14,290 nucleotides of DNA from UBA4823 sp034436035. GTDB taxonomy: Bacteria > Chloroflexota > Anaerolineae > Anaerolineales > UBA4823. The stretch spans positions 1 to 14,290 of the forward strand of contig DAOTVW010000079.1 of the NCBI GenBank assembly GCA_034436035.1, read 5' to 3'. Under the pieces are notes generated by a model. It searched no databases and was not told where the DNA came from. It worked only from the letters and a program-made list of their open reading frames with translations. The translations under genes and the position numbers were made by a program. Below are positions 8,137 through 14,180 of this stretch, piece by piece. Numbering within the stretch: the stretch's first letter is position 1; every line of letters starts with the position of its first letter.

Positions 8137-8142
8137 CCAACT

Positions 8143-9798
8143 ATGAATACCTATGCCCCGAATGAACCACTCGCTTTATTGAAACAATTGCCCGTTTTTC
8201 AAGGGTTAGATCTAAACCAATTAGCGGAAGCGGAAGGCTATTTTCAAAAAGTACCTGTTGTGGCAGGGCAGGTAATCGTTGAGGAGGGTAGCCCTGGGGG
8301 TTATTTTTATATTGTATTTGAGGGGAGGTTTCAGGTAAGTCAGGATCAACGGTATATCACTACCTTGATGCGAGGGGATTATTTTGGAGAAGAAGCGCTT
8401 TTATTTCACCAGCCACGATCTGCGACGATTATTGCAGCAGATAATGGAATCCTACTGAGCATAGATGGCGAAAAATTTTACACCCTGATCGAGAGGTATC
8501 CCCAACTACGGAAGAATTTTAGTATCACAGCGGAAAGCCGTAGACTGGCAAGGAAAGCGGAGTTTGATTTTTTAGGGAAAGATGAGGTGATCTATCTCAT
8601 CACTCGGAAACATGAAATATTCCTTTATTTATCATTAATCCCACCCATTGTTATGAGTTTGAGCGGGATTCCGCTGGCTATAATCGGGGCATTATCCACG
8701 AAATTAATCTGGCAACTTATTTTGTTATTCTGCGCAGCCCTTTTCCTGGGAGGCGGGGTTGTATGGGGAATCTGGAATCAAGTAAATTGGGGAAATGATT
8801 ATTATATATTGACAAATCAGAGGGTAATCTGGCTGGAAAACGTGATTGGTTTCTATTCCAGCCGACGTGAGACTCCATTGACAGCGATTTTAGCGGTGAA
8901 TGTATTATCGAGTGCCTGGGGGAGGATGCTGCATTATGGGAGCGTGGATGTCCGCACTTACACCGGCTCGATCCTGATGCGGAATATGGCTAATCCCGAT
9001 ATTTTTGAAGCCTTTTTACGTGGGCATCGCGAAAGGGCTTATAACCGTAACCGTGAGCTTGAAATACTAAAGATGAAAGAAACTTTGGCCAATCGCTTCA
9101 AAATGGACGAACAAGGTTTGGTTCCAACAAAGCCAACGCCGCCATTAAAATCTACAGTTGAACCCCCAAAACCATCTTCACCTACTTTCAGTGACTTCCT
9201 AGATACATTTTTCAAAATGCGTTATGAACAAAATGGTGTAATCACTTACCGAAAACATTGGTTTGTATTAATCCGCAAAACCTGGGCACCCATGCTTGGC
9301 TTCTTTATCCTTCTTGGTTTCACTGCATATTTAATATATGCCTATCAGGTTTTACAGGAACAATGGTTTTTCAATGGGATTATCTGGAGTGGAATAATCT
9401 TGCTCTTACTCGGAATAGATTTATTCTGGTGGGGATATAACTATTTAGATTGGAGCAATGATATTTATCGGATCACGCCAGAGCAAATCCTTGATATTGA
9501 AAAGAAACCACTCGGAAAGGAAGAGAAGAAAACTGCTTCGCTTGATTCGATATTAAGCGTTGAGCATGAACGCAAAGGATTAATCCAATTAATATTTAAC
9601 TATGGTAGTGTGACAATCAATGTTGGGCAGACCCAATTCGTTTTCCATGGGGTTGCCTATCCAGATCAAGTACATCAAGATATCAGTGCCTTTATGGAAG
9701 CCCGCTTGCGCAAGAAACAAGAACAAGAATTCGAACGCGAGCGGGAGCGCATGGCAGATTGGCTTTCTGTTTATCGGAAACAGGAGCGGCATAGATAA
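8143..9798 (+). CDS. Cyclic-nucleotide-binding domain fused to two TM-TM-PH-like modules
   Basis: The 551-residue product begins with a cNMP-binding (CAP_ED) domain, residues about 12-130. Its phosphate-binding cassette, GDYFGEEALLFHQPRSATIIA (78-98), keeps the FGE and PRSA residues that hold the cyclic phosphate. A first module has two TM segments (about 160-182 and 187-210), then N-WGNDYYILTNQRVIWLE (215-232) and a PH-like beta domain ending near 293. A Pro-rich linker (330-348) follows. A second module repeats the plan: VITYRKHW, TM segments (about 382-402 and 411-430), YNYLDWSNDIYRITPEQILDIE, and a beta domain to about 520. The tail is a charged coiled-coil-like helix (523-540). No catalytic motif is seen. 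I infer a membrane sensor responding to a cyclic nucleotide; the output and ligand are unknown. The ATG at 8143 has no Shine-Dalgarno site. Confidence 0.9.
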   Translation: MNTYAPNEPLALLKQLPVFQGLDLNQLAEAEGYFQKVPVVAGQVIVEEGSPGGYFYIVFEGRFQVSQDQRYITTLMRGDYFGEEALLFHQPRSATIIAADNGILLSIDGEKFYTLIERYPQLRKNFSITAESRRLARKAEFDFLGKDEVIYLITRKHEIFLYLSLIPPIVMSLSGIPLAIIGALSTKLIWQLILLFCAALFLGGGVVWGIWNQVNWGNDYYILTNQRVIWLENVIGFYSSRRETPLTAILAVNVLSSAWGRMLHYGSVDVRTYTGSILMRNMANPDIFEAFLRGHRERAYNRNRELEILKMKETLANRFKMDEQGLVPTKPTPPLKSTVEPPKPSSPTFSDFLDTFFKMRYEQNGVITYRKHWFVLIRKTWAPMLGFFILLGFTAYLIYAYQVLQEQWFFNGIIWSGIILLLLGIDLFWWGYNYLDWSNDIYRITPEQILDIEKKPLGKEEKKTASLDSILSVEHERKGLIQLIFNYGSVTINVGQTQFVFHGVAYPDQVHQDISAFMEARLRKKQEQEFERERERMADWLSVYRKQERHR

Positions 9799-9970
9799 AA
9801 CAAAATAATAAAGTGGAAAGTATATTTCATGATCATATTGAGAGGAGGGTTTTACAACGGTTGGGAATGAAAACATTTCGAAATTTTTTAACAACTTCTC
9901 CATCCTTCTGGTGAATAAAATTAAGGTAAAATAAGATATTCTTATTGGTTTAGAAAAGTGAGTTGCGAAT

Positions 9971-10486
9971 ATGGCTGTACGAGAAATCATAACCCATCCG
10001 AATGATATATTGCGCCGCAAAGCCCATAAAGTGAGTGATTTTGGAAAAGATTTCCAAACACTCATTGACGATATGGTTGAGACGATGCGAGCCGAGCCAG
10101 GTGTTGGATTAGCTGCACCCCAAGTAGCTGTTTCCTTACGATTGATTGTTGTGGAGTTTGGGGATGAAGATGATGAAACCGTTCCTCCAAAATTATACAT
10201 TGTAGCCAATCCTGAAATCACCCGTTCTGCGGAGGAGATGGTAAAAGGCGTGGAAGGCTGCCTTTCCATTCCTGGATTTGCAGGAGAGGTAAACCGTTCG
10301 GTGGAGATCGTGGTACGCGGCCAAAACCGTCATGGCAAACCCATACGCATCAAAGCGAAAGGATGGTTGGCGCGCATTTTCCAACACGAGATCGATCATC
10401 TCAATGGGGTTTTGTTCATTGACCGAGCGGAAAAAGTTTGGAAGATTGAGGACGAAGAAATTGCGAAAGTACCTGCTGCGGACTAA
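9971..10486 (+). CDS. def: Peptide deformylase
   Basis: The 171-residue cytoplasmic metalloenzyme removes the formyl group from the N-terminal methionine of new proteins. All three family motifs are present: GVGLAAPQ (44-51), EGCLS (95-99, metal ligand Cys97) and QHEIDHLNG (138-146, metal ligands His139 and His143, catalytic Glu140). The length is typical. The C-terminus continues as an acidic/charged helix, KVWKIEDEEIAK. The ribosome-binding site is weak (GTGAG eight bases upstream), but there is no alternative start nearby. It is the first gene of a compact + strand unit with recF (21-base gap) and the MOSC gene. The 172 bases before it hold no clear promoter. fmt, the common partner of def, is not in this neighbourhood. 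Confidence 0.96.
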   Translation: MAVREIITHPNDILRRKAHKVSDFGKDFQTLIDDMVETMRAEPGVGLAAPQVAVSLRLIVVEFGDEDDETVPPKLYIVANPEITRSAEEMVKGVEGCLSIPGFAGEVNRSVEIVVRGQNRHGKPIRIKAKGWLARIFQHEIDHLNGVLFIDRAEKVWKIEDEEIAKVPAAD

Positions 10487-10507
10487 GCGAGGGGAACGAG
10501 CGAATTA

Positions 10508-11725
10508 ATGTGGTTAAAGCACCTCTCCTTGACTAATTTCCGCAATTATGCCCGTTTGGATAGTGATGTTCCAAACGGTTTGTTGTTAATTGCTGGCGAC
10601 AATGGGCAAGGTAAAACCAGTCTCATTGAAGCGATTTATTTTCTTTCTGCTTTCGAATCTTTTCATGCTGAAAATGATCGTCAACTAATTCATTTTATTG
10701 CCTCCCGTGATCCTCTCGCGGTAGGACGAATTGTAGCTGATTTTGAATCTAACCAACATAGCCACCGCTTAGAAGTACGGATTATCCAAGAAAAGGACAA
10801 TGGAAACGGTAATGGTCGTTTACGCAAAGAAGTGATTTATGATGGTGTAAAACAAAAGCTTTCTGAAGTGGTGGGGAAATTCAAGGCAGTGATCTTTTTA
10901 CCTCAATCGCTGCAAATTATTGAAGGATCTCCTGAGGAACGCCGCCGTTTTATCAATCTTGCTTTAAGTCAAGTTTTGCCTCATTATCCTGCGATTTTAT
11001 CAGAATATACCCGCGCACTCAATCAGCGTAATGCATTATTGAAACAGTTGAACGAGCGCGGCGGGGACGTAAACGAATTGAATTACTGGGATAGTGAGAT
11101 TAGTCAACTTGGGGCACGCCTTATCCACGCACGCATTCATGCATTGATGGAATTAGAAGAATTAGCTTTTCCCTTATATCACCAACTGACCCATGAGAAA
11201 GAAGTCCTCCGCGTTGTTTATCAACCTTCTTATGACCCGTTGGAAAAACCAGCTGGTCAATATACGTTACCCGTGGAAATCCAGGCTGATCGGCGGGGGC
11301 TCACTCCAGAACAAATACAAGCAGGATTTCATATTCAACTCAATAAATTGCGTCTCGAAGAAATTAAACGCGGGGTAACTACCATCGGACCACATCGAGA
11401 TGAAATCCGCTTTCTCAGTAACGGAATTGATTTAGGGATTTACGGATCTCGTGGGCAGGTTCGCACGGGGATTTTAGCGATTAAGTTTGCTGAGATGAAT
11501 TGGATAAAAAAGAAGAGCGGACAGTGGCCGGTATTTTTATTGGATGAGGTATTAGCTGAATTAGATGATCAACATCGCCAGGATCTCTTAAGCAAATTAA
11601 ATGAGTTTGAACAAGCGATATTGACAACTACCGATGTGAACTTGTTTAACCCGCAATTTCTCCAAAAAGTGCTGATCTGGCAGGTGAAAGCTGGGCAAAT
11701 ATTTCCCATAAAGGCAATGCAATGA
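10508..11725 (+). CDS. recF: DNA replication/repair protein RecF
   Basis: The 405-residue SMC-like ABC ATPase loads RecA at single-strand gaps with RecO and RecR. The N-terminus LKHLSLTNFRNY (3-14) is the typical beta strand before the nucleotide site. Walker A is GDNGQGKTS (30-38). The middle holds FLPQSLQIIEGSPEERRRFIN (130-150), a conserved RecF segment. TTIGPHRDE (291-299) and the ABC signature YGSRGQ (312-317) follow. Walker B is VFLLDEV (342-348), with D-loop AELDD (350-354). All catalytic elements are intact. A purine-rich stretch, GAGGGGAA (10489-10496) and GAG (10498-10500), precedes the ATG. It lies between def and a MOSC gene rather than in the common dnaA-dnaN-recF-gyr block. The stop codon overlaps the next start (ATGA), so translation is probably coupled. 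Confidence 0.96.
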   Translation: MWLKHLSLTNFRNYARLDSDVPNGLLLIAGDNGQGKTSLIEAIYFLSAFESFHAENDRQLIHFIASRDPLAVGRIVADFESNQHSHRLEVRIIQEKDNGNGNGRLRKEVIYDGVKQKLSEVVGKFKAVIFLPQSLQIIEGSPEERRRFINLALSQVLPHYPAILSEYTRALNQRNALLKQLNERGGDVNELNYWDSEISQLGARLIHARIHALMELEELAFPLYHQLTHEKEVLRVVYQPSYDPLEKPAGQYTLPVEIQADRRGLTPEQIQAGFHIQLNKLRLEEIKRGVTTIGPHRDEIRFLSNGIDLGIYGSRGQVRTGILAIKFAEMNWIKKKSGQWPVFLLDEVLAELDDQHRQDLLSKLNEFEQAILTTTDVNLFNPQFLQKVLIWQVKAGQIFPIKAMQ

Positions 11726-12204
11726 TGTTGATGGGTTATGTTTACCAGATAAATATTTCTGAAGGTGGTGTCCCGAAATACCCGATTAACTCTGCCCTCA
11801 TAACGCAGCTTGGCATTCAAGGGGATTCTCATCATGATGGACAACATCATGGTGGAGTAGAGCGTGCGCTATGTGTCTATTCCTTAGAAAGAATTCAAGC
11901 ATTACAAAATGAAGGGCATCCCATATTTCCCGGATCTGTAGGCGAGAATTTAACCATAAGTGGAATTGAATGGGAGCATTTAGAAACAGGCACTTTACTT
12001 CGATTCCCATCTGGGGTTGAACTAGAGCTAACCCGCCCGACAACACCTTGCAAAACCATTCTCGATTCATTTTTGGCAGGGAACATTCAGCGGATTTCCC
12101 ATAAACATAACCCCGGCTGGTCGCGTTGGTATGCCAGGGTCAACCGGGTAGGAGTAATCCATCGCGGTGATTCCGTAGAAGTAATTATTCCTAAATTAGA
12201 TTAG
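11722..12204 (+). CDS. Stand-alone MOSC-domain protein
   Basis: The 160-residue product is almost wholly a MOSC domain, the fold found at the C-terminus of molybdenum-cofactor sulfurases and in small YiiM-like proteins. Visible hallmarks are the Gly/His-rich stretch GDSHHDGQHHGG (34-45), the PGSVGENLTI core (70-79) and the conserved cysteine in RPTTPCKTI (105-113, Cys110), expected to carry or transfer sulfur. YARVNRVGVIHRGDSVEV closes the domain. The start at 11722 overlaps the recF stop (ATGA); a second ATG at 11725 is possible. The function of single-domain MOSC proteins is mostly unknown; relation to molybdenum-cofactor chemistry or detoxification of N-hydroxylated compounds is family knowledge, not shown here. 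No other molybdenum gene is present. Its last nine bases overlap the 3' end of convergent rsmG. Confidence 0.9.
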   Translation: MMLMGYVYQINISEGGVPKYPINSALITQLGIQGDSHHDGQHHGGVERALCVYSLERIQALQNEGHPIFPGSVGENLTISGIEWEHLETGTLLRFPSGVELELTRPTTPCKTILDSFLAGNIQRISHKHNPGWSRWYARVNRVGVIHRGDSVEVIIPKLD

Positions 12205-12909
12205 CGGTCGTTTCTCAGGGATTCCTGGTCGACGGGGATAACCTTCTGGAGTGCAGGCAATTTTATCTACCAGCACCAAATAACGATCCTCGGATATTTT
12301 TGGCAGATGGATGGGGATAAGTTTGCGCAGGCGGCCACCCAGAATTTGGCAAGCATGTTCTGCCTGGTGGGCTTCAAGGGGAGCATTTTCCCCTTTCATG
12401 GCTAATGCGCTACCTCCCACCTTAACTAATGGTAGAAGATATTCCATTAATGTAGGCATGCTGGCAACGGCACGCGCGATCGCCCAATCATATCCTTGCC
12501 GATGTTCGGCTTGGTGGGCGACCTTTTCAACCCTGTCTGCGATTACCGTTACACCCTTTAAATTCAATTCAGCAAGTACAGCTCGACAAAATGATGCTTT
12601 TTTCTCCACAGATTCAATTAAAGTGAGTTCCATCCCAGGGTTGATGATCTTGAGCGGGATTCCAGGAAACCCTGCACCGGTGCCAACGTCTACAACCCGA
12701 TTGATGACGGTATCCCGCATAGCCAGCATACATGTGAGCGAATCTAAAAAATGTTTGATCGCGATCATCTCAGGGTCGCGGATCGCGGTCAAATTGGTAT
12801 GCTTACTCCAGCTTAGCAACAATTCCTCGTATCGTTGAAAAGCGCTGATTTGCTTGGCAGTAAGCTGGATTCCTAAAATCTGGTACGCAAATTGCACGAA
12901 TGGTTGCAT
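12196..12909 (-). CDS. rsmG: 16S rRNA (guanine527-N7)-methyltransferase RsmG (GidB)
   Basis: The 237-residue SAM-dependent enzyme methylates N7 of G527 in the 530 loop of 16S rRNA. The N-terminal helical part has the typical SWSKHTNLTAIRDPEMIAIKHFLDSL (33-58). SAM motif I is VVDVGTGAGFPGIP (72-85). The acidic ribose-binding position is ESVEKK (99-104). DWAIARAVAS (141-150) contains the conserved RAVA stretch, and LVKVGGSALAMKG (161-173) is the usual late strand. The C-terminus is slightly longer than in many homologues. The start at 12909 has no clear ribosome-binding site but has a perfect TATAAT-type -10 seven bases before the A of the ATG on its own strand, so a leaderless mRNA is possible. 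It is not next to mnmG or parAB as in many genomes. It overlaps the MOSC gene end-to-end by nine bases. Confidence 0.95.
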   Translation of the reverse strand: MQPFVQFAYQILGIQLTAKQISAFQRYEELLLSWSKHTNLTAIRDPEMIAIKHFLDSLTCMLAMRDTVINRVVDVGTGAGFPGIPLKIINPGMELTLIESVEKKASFCRAVLAELNLKGVTVIADRVEKVAHQAEHRQGYDWAIARAVASMPTLMEYLLPLVKVGGSALAMKGENAPLEAHQAEHACQILGGRLRKLIPIHLPKISEDRYLVLVDKIACTPEGYPRRPGIPEKRPLI

Positions 12910-12915
12910 GCTCTG

Positions 12916-12923
12916 ATTATAAT
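12916..12923. promoter_or_regulatory. Palindromic -10 element ATTATAAT between divergent genes
   Basis: ATTATAAT is its own reverse complement, so a perfect TATAAT exists on both strands (12918-12923 on +, complement of 12916-12921 on -). For rsmG it lies six bases from the start codon and would give a leaderless mRNA. For the + gene at 12942 the predicted start site (about 12930) would cut into its GGAGG (12928-12932), so use in that direction is less likely. No good -35 was found on either side. Confidence 0.4.
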
Positions 12924-12941
12924 CGTTGGAGGATGTTTACT

Positions 12942-13601
12942 ATGCTAAATTCCTTGCATTTATTTCGTAAACAGCAGTGGGTCAATGTTTTAGGATTATT
13001 GCTATGGATTCACCAGCCATTTGTGGCAGTGATGCTGCCAACCCATGCCACCATAAAGGGAATCAAAGGATATCCTCAAACATCTTCACTTTCTTGTGAA
13101 TCGCGGTCAGCGGTGGATTGGGCGGCATTTTTCGGGGTGAAAATAAAAGAGAAAAAATTTCTAGGATCTTTGCCTCGTTCAGATAACCCGGAAGAGGGTT
13201 TTGTAGGGAACAGCAATGATACTTGGGGTGCTATTCCTCCCGCTTCGTATGGCGTCCATGCTGCACCGGTGGCAGACTTATTAAATCATTTTGGGGTTCC
13301 TGCTCAAGCTCGGAAAGGGATGAGCTGGAGAGAATTACGCAAAGAAATTGCCAATGGAAGGCCTGTTATCGTTTGGGTGATTGGACAAATGAACAACGGC
13401 AGTCCAATTTTATACCATACCAAATCGGGGAAAAACGTAATTGTTGCCCATTATGAACACACGATGATTTTGGTGGGATATGATCGAACGTCAGTAGAGG
13501 CAATCGATGCCTTTTCTGGTCAACGCCGTACATATCCATTGAAAAATTTTCTTGCTTCTTGGAGTGTGTTAGGAAATATGGCGATTGTGTATCAAAAGTA
13601 G
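12942..13601 (+). CDS. Secreted C39-like (papain-fold) peptidase domain protein
   Basis: The start is the ATG at 12942, with GGAGG (12928-12932) nine bases upstream; the ATGs at 12900 and 12933 are in frame but lack usable sites. In the 219-residue product a basic start (FRKQQW) precedes a hydrophobic segment (about 14-31) and THA at 35-37, giving a plausible signal peptide. The rest looks like Peptidase_C39_2. A nucleophile region LSCESRSAVDWAAFFG (50-65, Cys52) is followed by YGVHAAPVADLLNHFGVPA (103-121) and GRPVIVWVIG (139-148). The histidine region is AHYEHTMILVGYD (169-181, His173), with an Asp at DAFSG (189-193, Asp190). These fit a Cys-His-Asp triad. The substrate is unknown; such proteins act outside the membrane, perhaps on peptides or cell-wall links. 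It is a single gene between rsmG and the flagellin region. Confidence 0.8.
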   Translation: MLNSLHLFRKQQWVNVLGLLLWIHQPFVAVMLPTHATIKGIKGYPQTSSLSCESRSAVDWAAFFGVKIKEKKFLGSLPRSDNPEEGFVGNSNDTWGAIPPASYGVHAAPVADLLNHFGVPAQARKGMSWRELRKEIANGRPVIVWVIGQMNNGSPILYHTKSGKNVIVAHYEHTMILVGYDRTSVEAIDAFSGQRRTYPLKNFLASWSVLGNMAIVYQK

Positions 13602-13917
13602 CGGTGATTGATTGCTTCATGTTCGATATAAGCGGGTGAGCTCTGCCTGAATTATTGTTCAACGAATTTGCTCACGGCGAAACCCTTGCCAATAGTGTAA
13701 AACAGCTAGTTTTTTCTTGAAGAGCGATTTTCCAACTGGGGGAAATGGGGTATAACCTTTTGACATTGCGATTAGTGTAATTTCCAACCATCTCCCCTGG
13801 TTCTTCTTGTTTCCTTGTTCTCTTGCGCTTTGATGGATACGGTGCAATATGTATTGCAGAATAAGACATATTTACATGCTGGCTGGAATTATTTACGCAA
13901 AATTAACGCCTGTTCAT

Positions 13918-13937
13918 TCAAGAAATAGATTTCTTGA
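13918..13937. promoter_or_regulatory. 20-base inverted repeat, candidate operator
   Basis: TCAAGAAAT (13918-13926) and ATTTCTTGA (13929-13937) are perfect 9-base inverted arms around a central AG. The right arm covers the TTGA of the candidate -35 box at 13934. A symmetric site of this size over a -35 box is typical of repressor or activator dimers. The regulator is not identifiable here. Confidence 0.5.
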
Positions 13938-13961
13938 CGATAACGAAATATAGAAAATAAT
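13934..13961 (+). promoter_or_regulatory. Sigma-70-like promoter candidate for the flagellin leader
   Basis: TTGACG (13934-13939) and AATAAT (13956-13961), each one mismatch from consensus, are 16 bases apart. Transcription would start near 13968, giving a leader of about 210 bases. An alternative reading of the same DNA is a sigma-28-like pair, TCAA (13918-13921), 14 bases, GACGATAA (13936-13943), the latter one mismatch from GCCGATAA. I cannot decide between them from sequence. Confidence 0.45.
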
Positions 13962-14134
13962 GCGGAAAAAATAAAGGAGAAGTAATTCAAACAAAGGAGG
14001 CAGTTATAAGGCAAAATCACAGGATCCAATAGATGCAGTAAATTGAAATTGGCAATATACCAAAATGATGTCACGAAATCCGACGGAGGCAAAACTCTAC
14101 TCGGAGAAAAAAATCAAAACCAATCAATCCAATG

Positions 14135-14152
14135 CGGGGGAAGGAGCCCCCG
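14135..14152 (+). promoter_or_regulatory. Leader hairpin with AAGGAG loop (CsrA-type site candidate)
   Basis: Perfect 6-bp stem CGGGGG (14135-14140) / CCCCCG (14147-14152) with hexaloop AAGGAG. No start codon lies at ribosome-binding distance and no T run follows, so it is neither a ribosome-binding site nor a terminator. An ANGGA motif displayed in a hairpin loop is the known shape of a CsrA/RsmA binding site. It lies 27 bases before the matching GGA of the flagellin ribosome-binding site. Confidence 0.5.
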
Positions 14153-14167
14153 TAAAATCTAATAAAC

Positions 14168-14174
14168 ATGGAGG
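14168..14174 (+). promoter_or_regulatory. Flagellin ribosome-binding site, ATGGAGG
   Basis: GGAGG (14170-14174) lies six bases before the ATG at 14181, a near-ideal site. It also contains an ANGGA motif (ATGGA), so a CsrA-like protein bound here would block translation. Confidence 0.75.
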
Positions 14175-14180
14175 TTTAAA

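Larger units (their letters stand above)
13602..14180 (+). other. Long non-coding region upstream of flagellin
   Basis: This 579-base stretch has no convincing gene. From 13602 to about 13910 I see no clear terminator, RNA gene or repeat. Short - strand ORFs there lack ribosome-binding sites and family features. From 13918 onward it holds the inverted repeat, the promoter candidate and a GGA-rich leader described in separate entries. The length and the features of the right half suggest it mainly serves control of the flagellin gene. Confidence 0.6.

Noticed and set aside
9874..9890. Palindrome ATTTCGAAAT with a flanking T run before def as a terminator
   Set aside because: The stem is almost all A/T apart from the central CG and would have no loop, so it is not a credible intrinsic terminator.
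9867..9914. A 15-codon frame (ATG at 9867) in the def upstream region
   Set aside because: The nearest GGAGG (9842-9846) is about 20 bases away, too far for initiation, and the peptide has no features.
9589..10269. A 226-codon open frame on the - strand across the end of the cNMP-binding gene and def
   Set aside because: It is antisense to peptide deformylase with all its motifs, crosses an intergenic region, and its translation is low-information with no family resemblance.
12311..12838. A 175-codon + strand open frame inside rsmG
   Set aside because: It is the reverse shadow of a gene with clear RsmG motifs; its residues show no domain.
13636..13675. Inverted repeat GTGAGC / GCTCAC after the C39-like gene as a terminator
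   Set aside because: Only six base pairs with a 28-base loop and no following T run; such pairs occur by chance.
13659..13869. Two overlapping - strand frames downstream of the C39-like gene
   Set aside because: Short, basic translations without ribosome-binding sites or homology that I recognise. I considered a transposase remnant but found no inverted repeats or catalytic residues.
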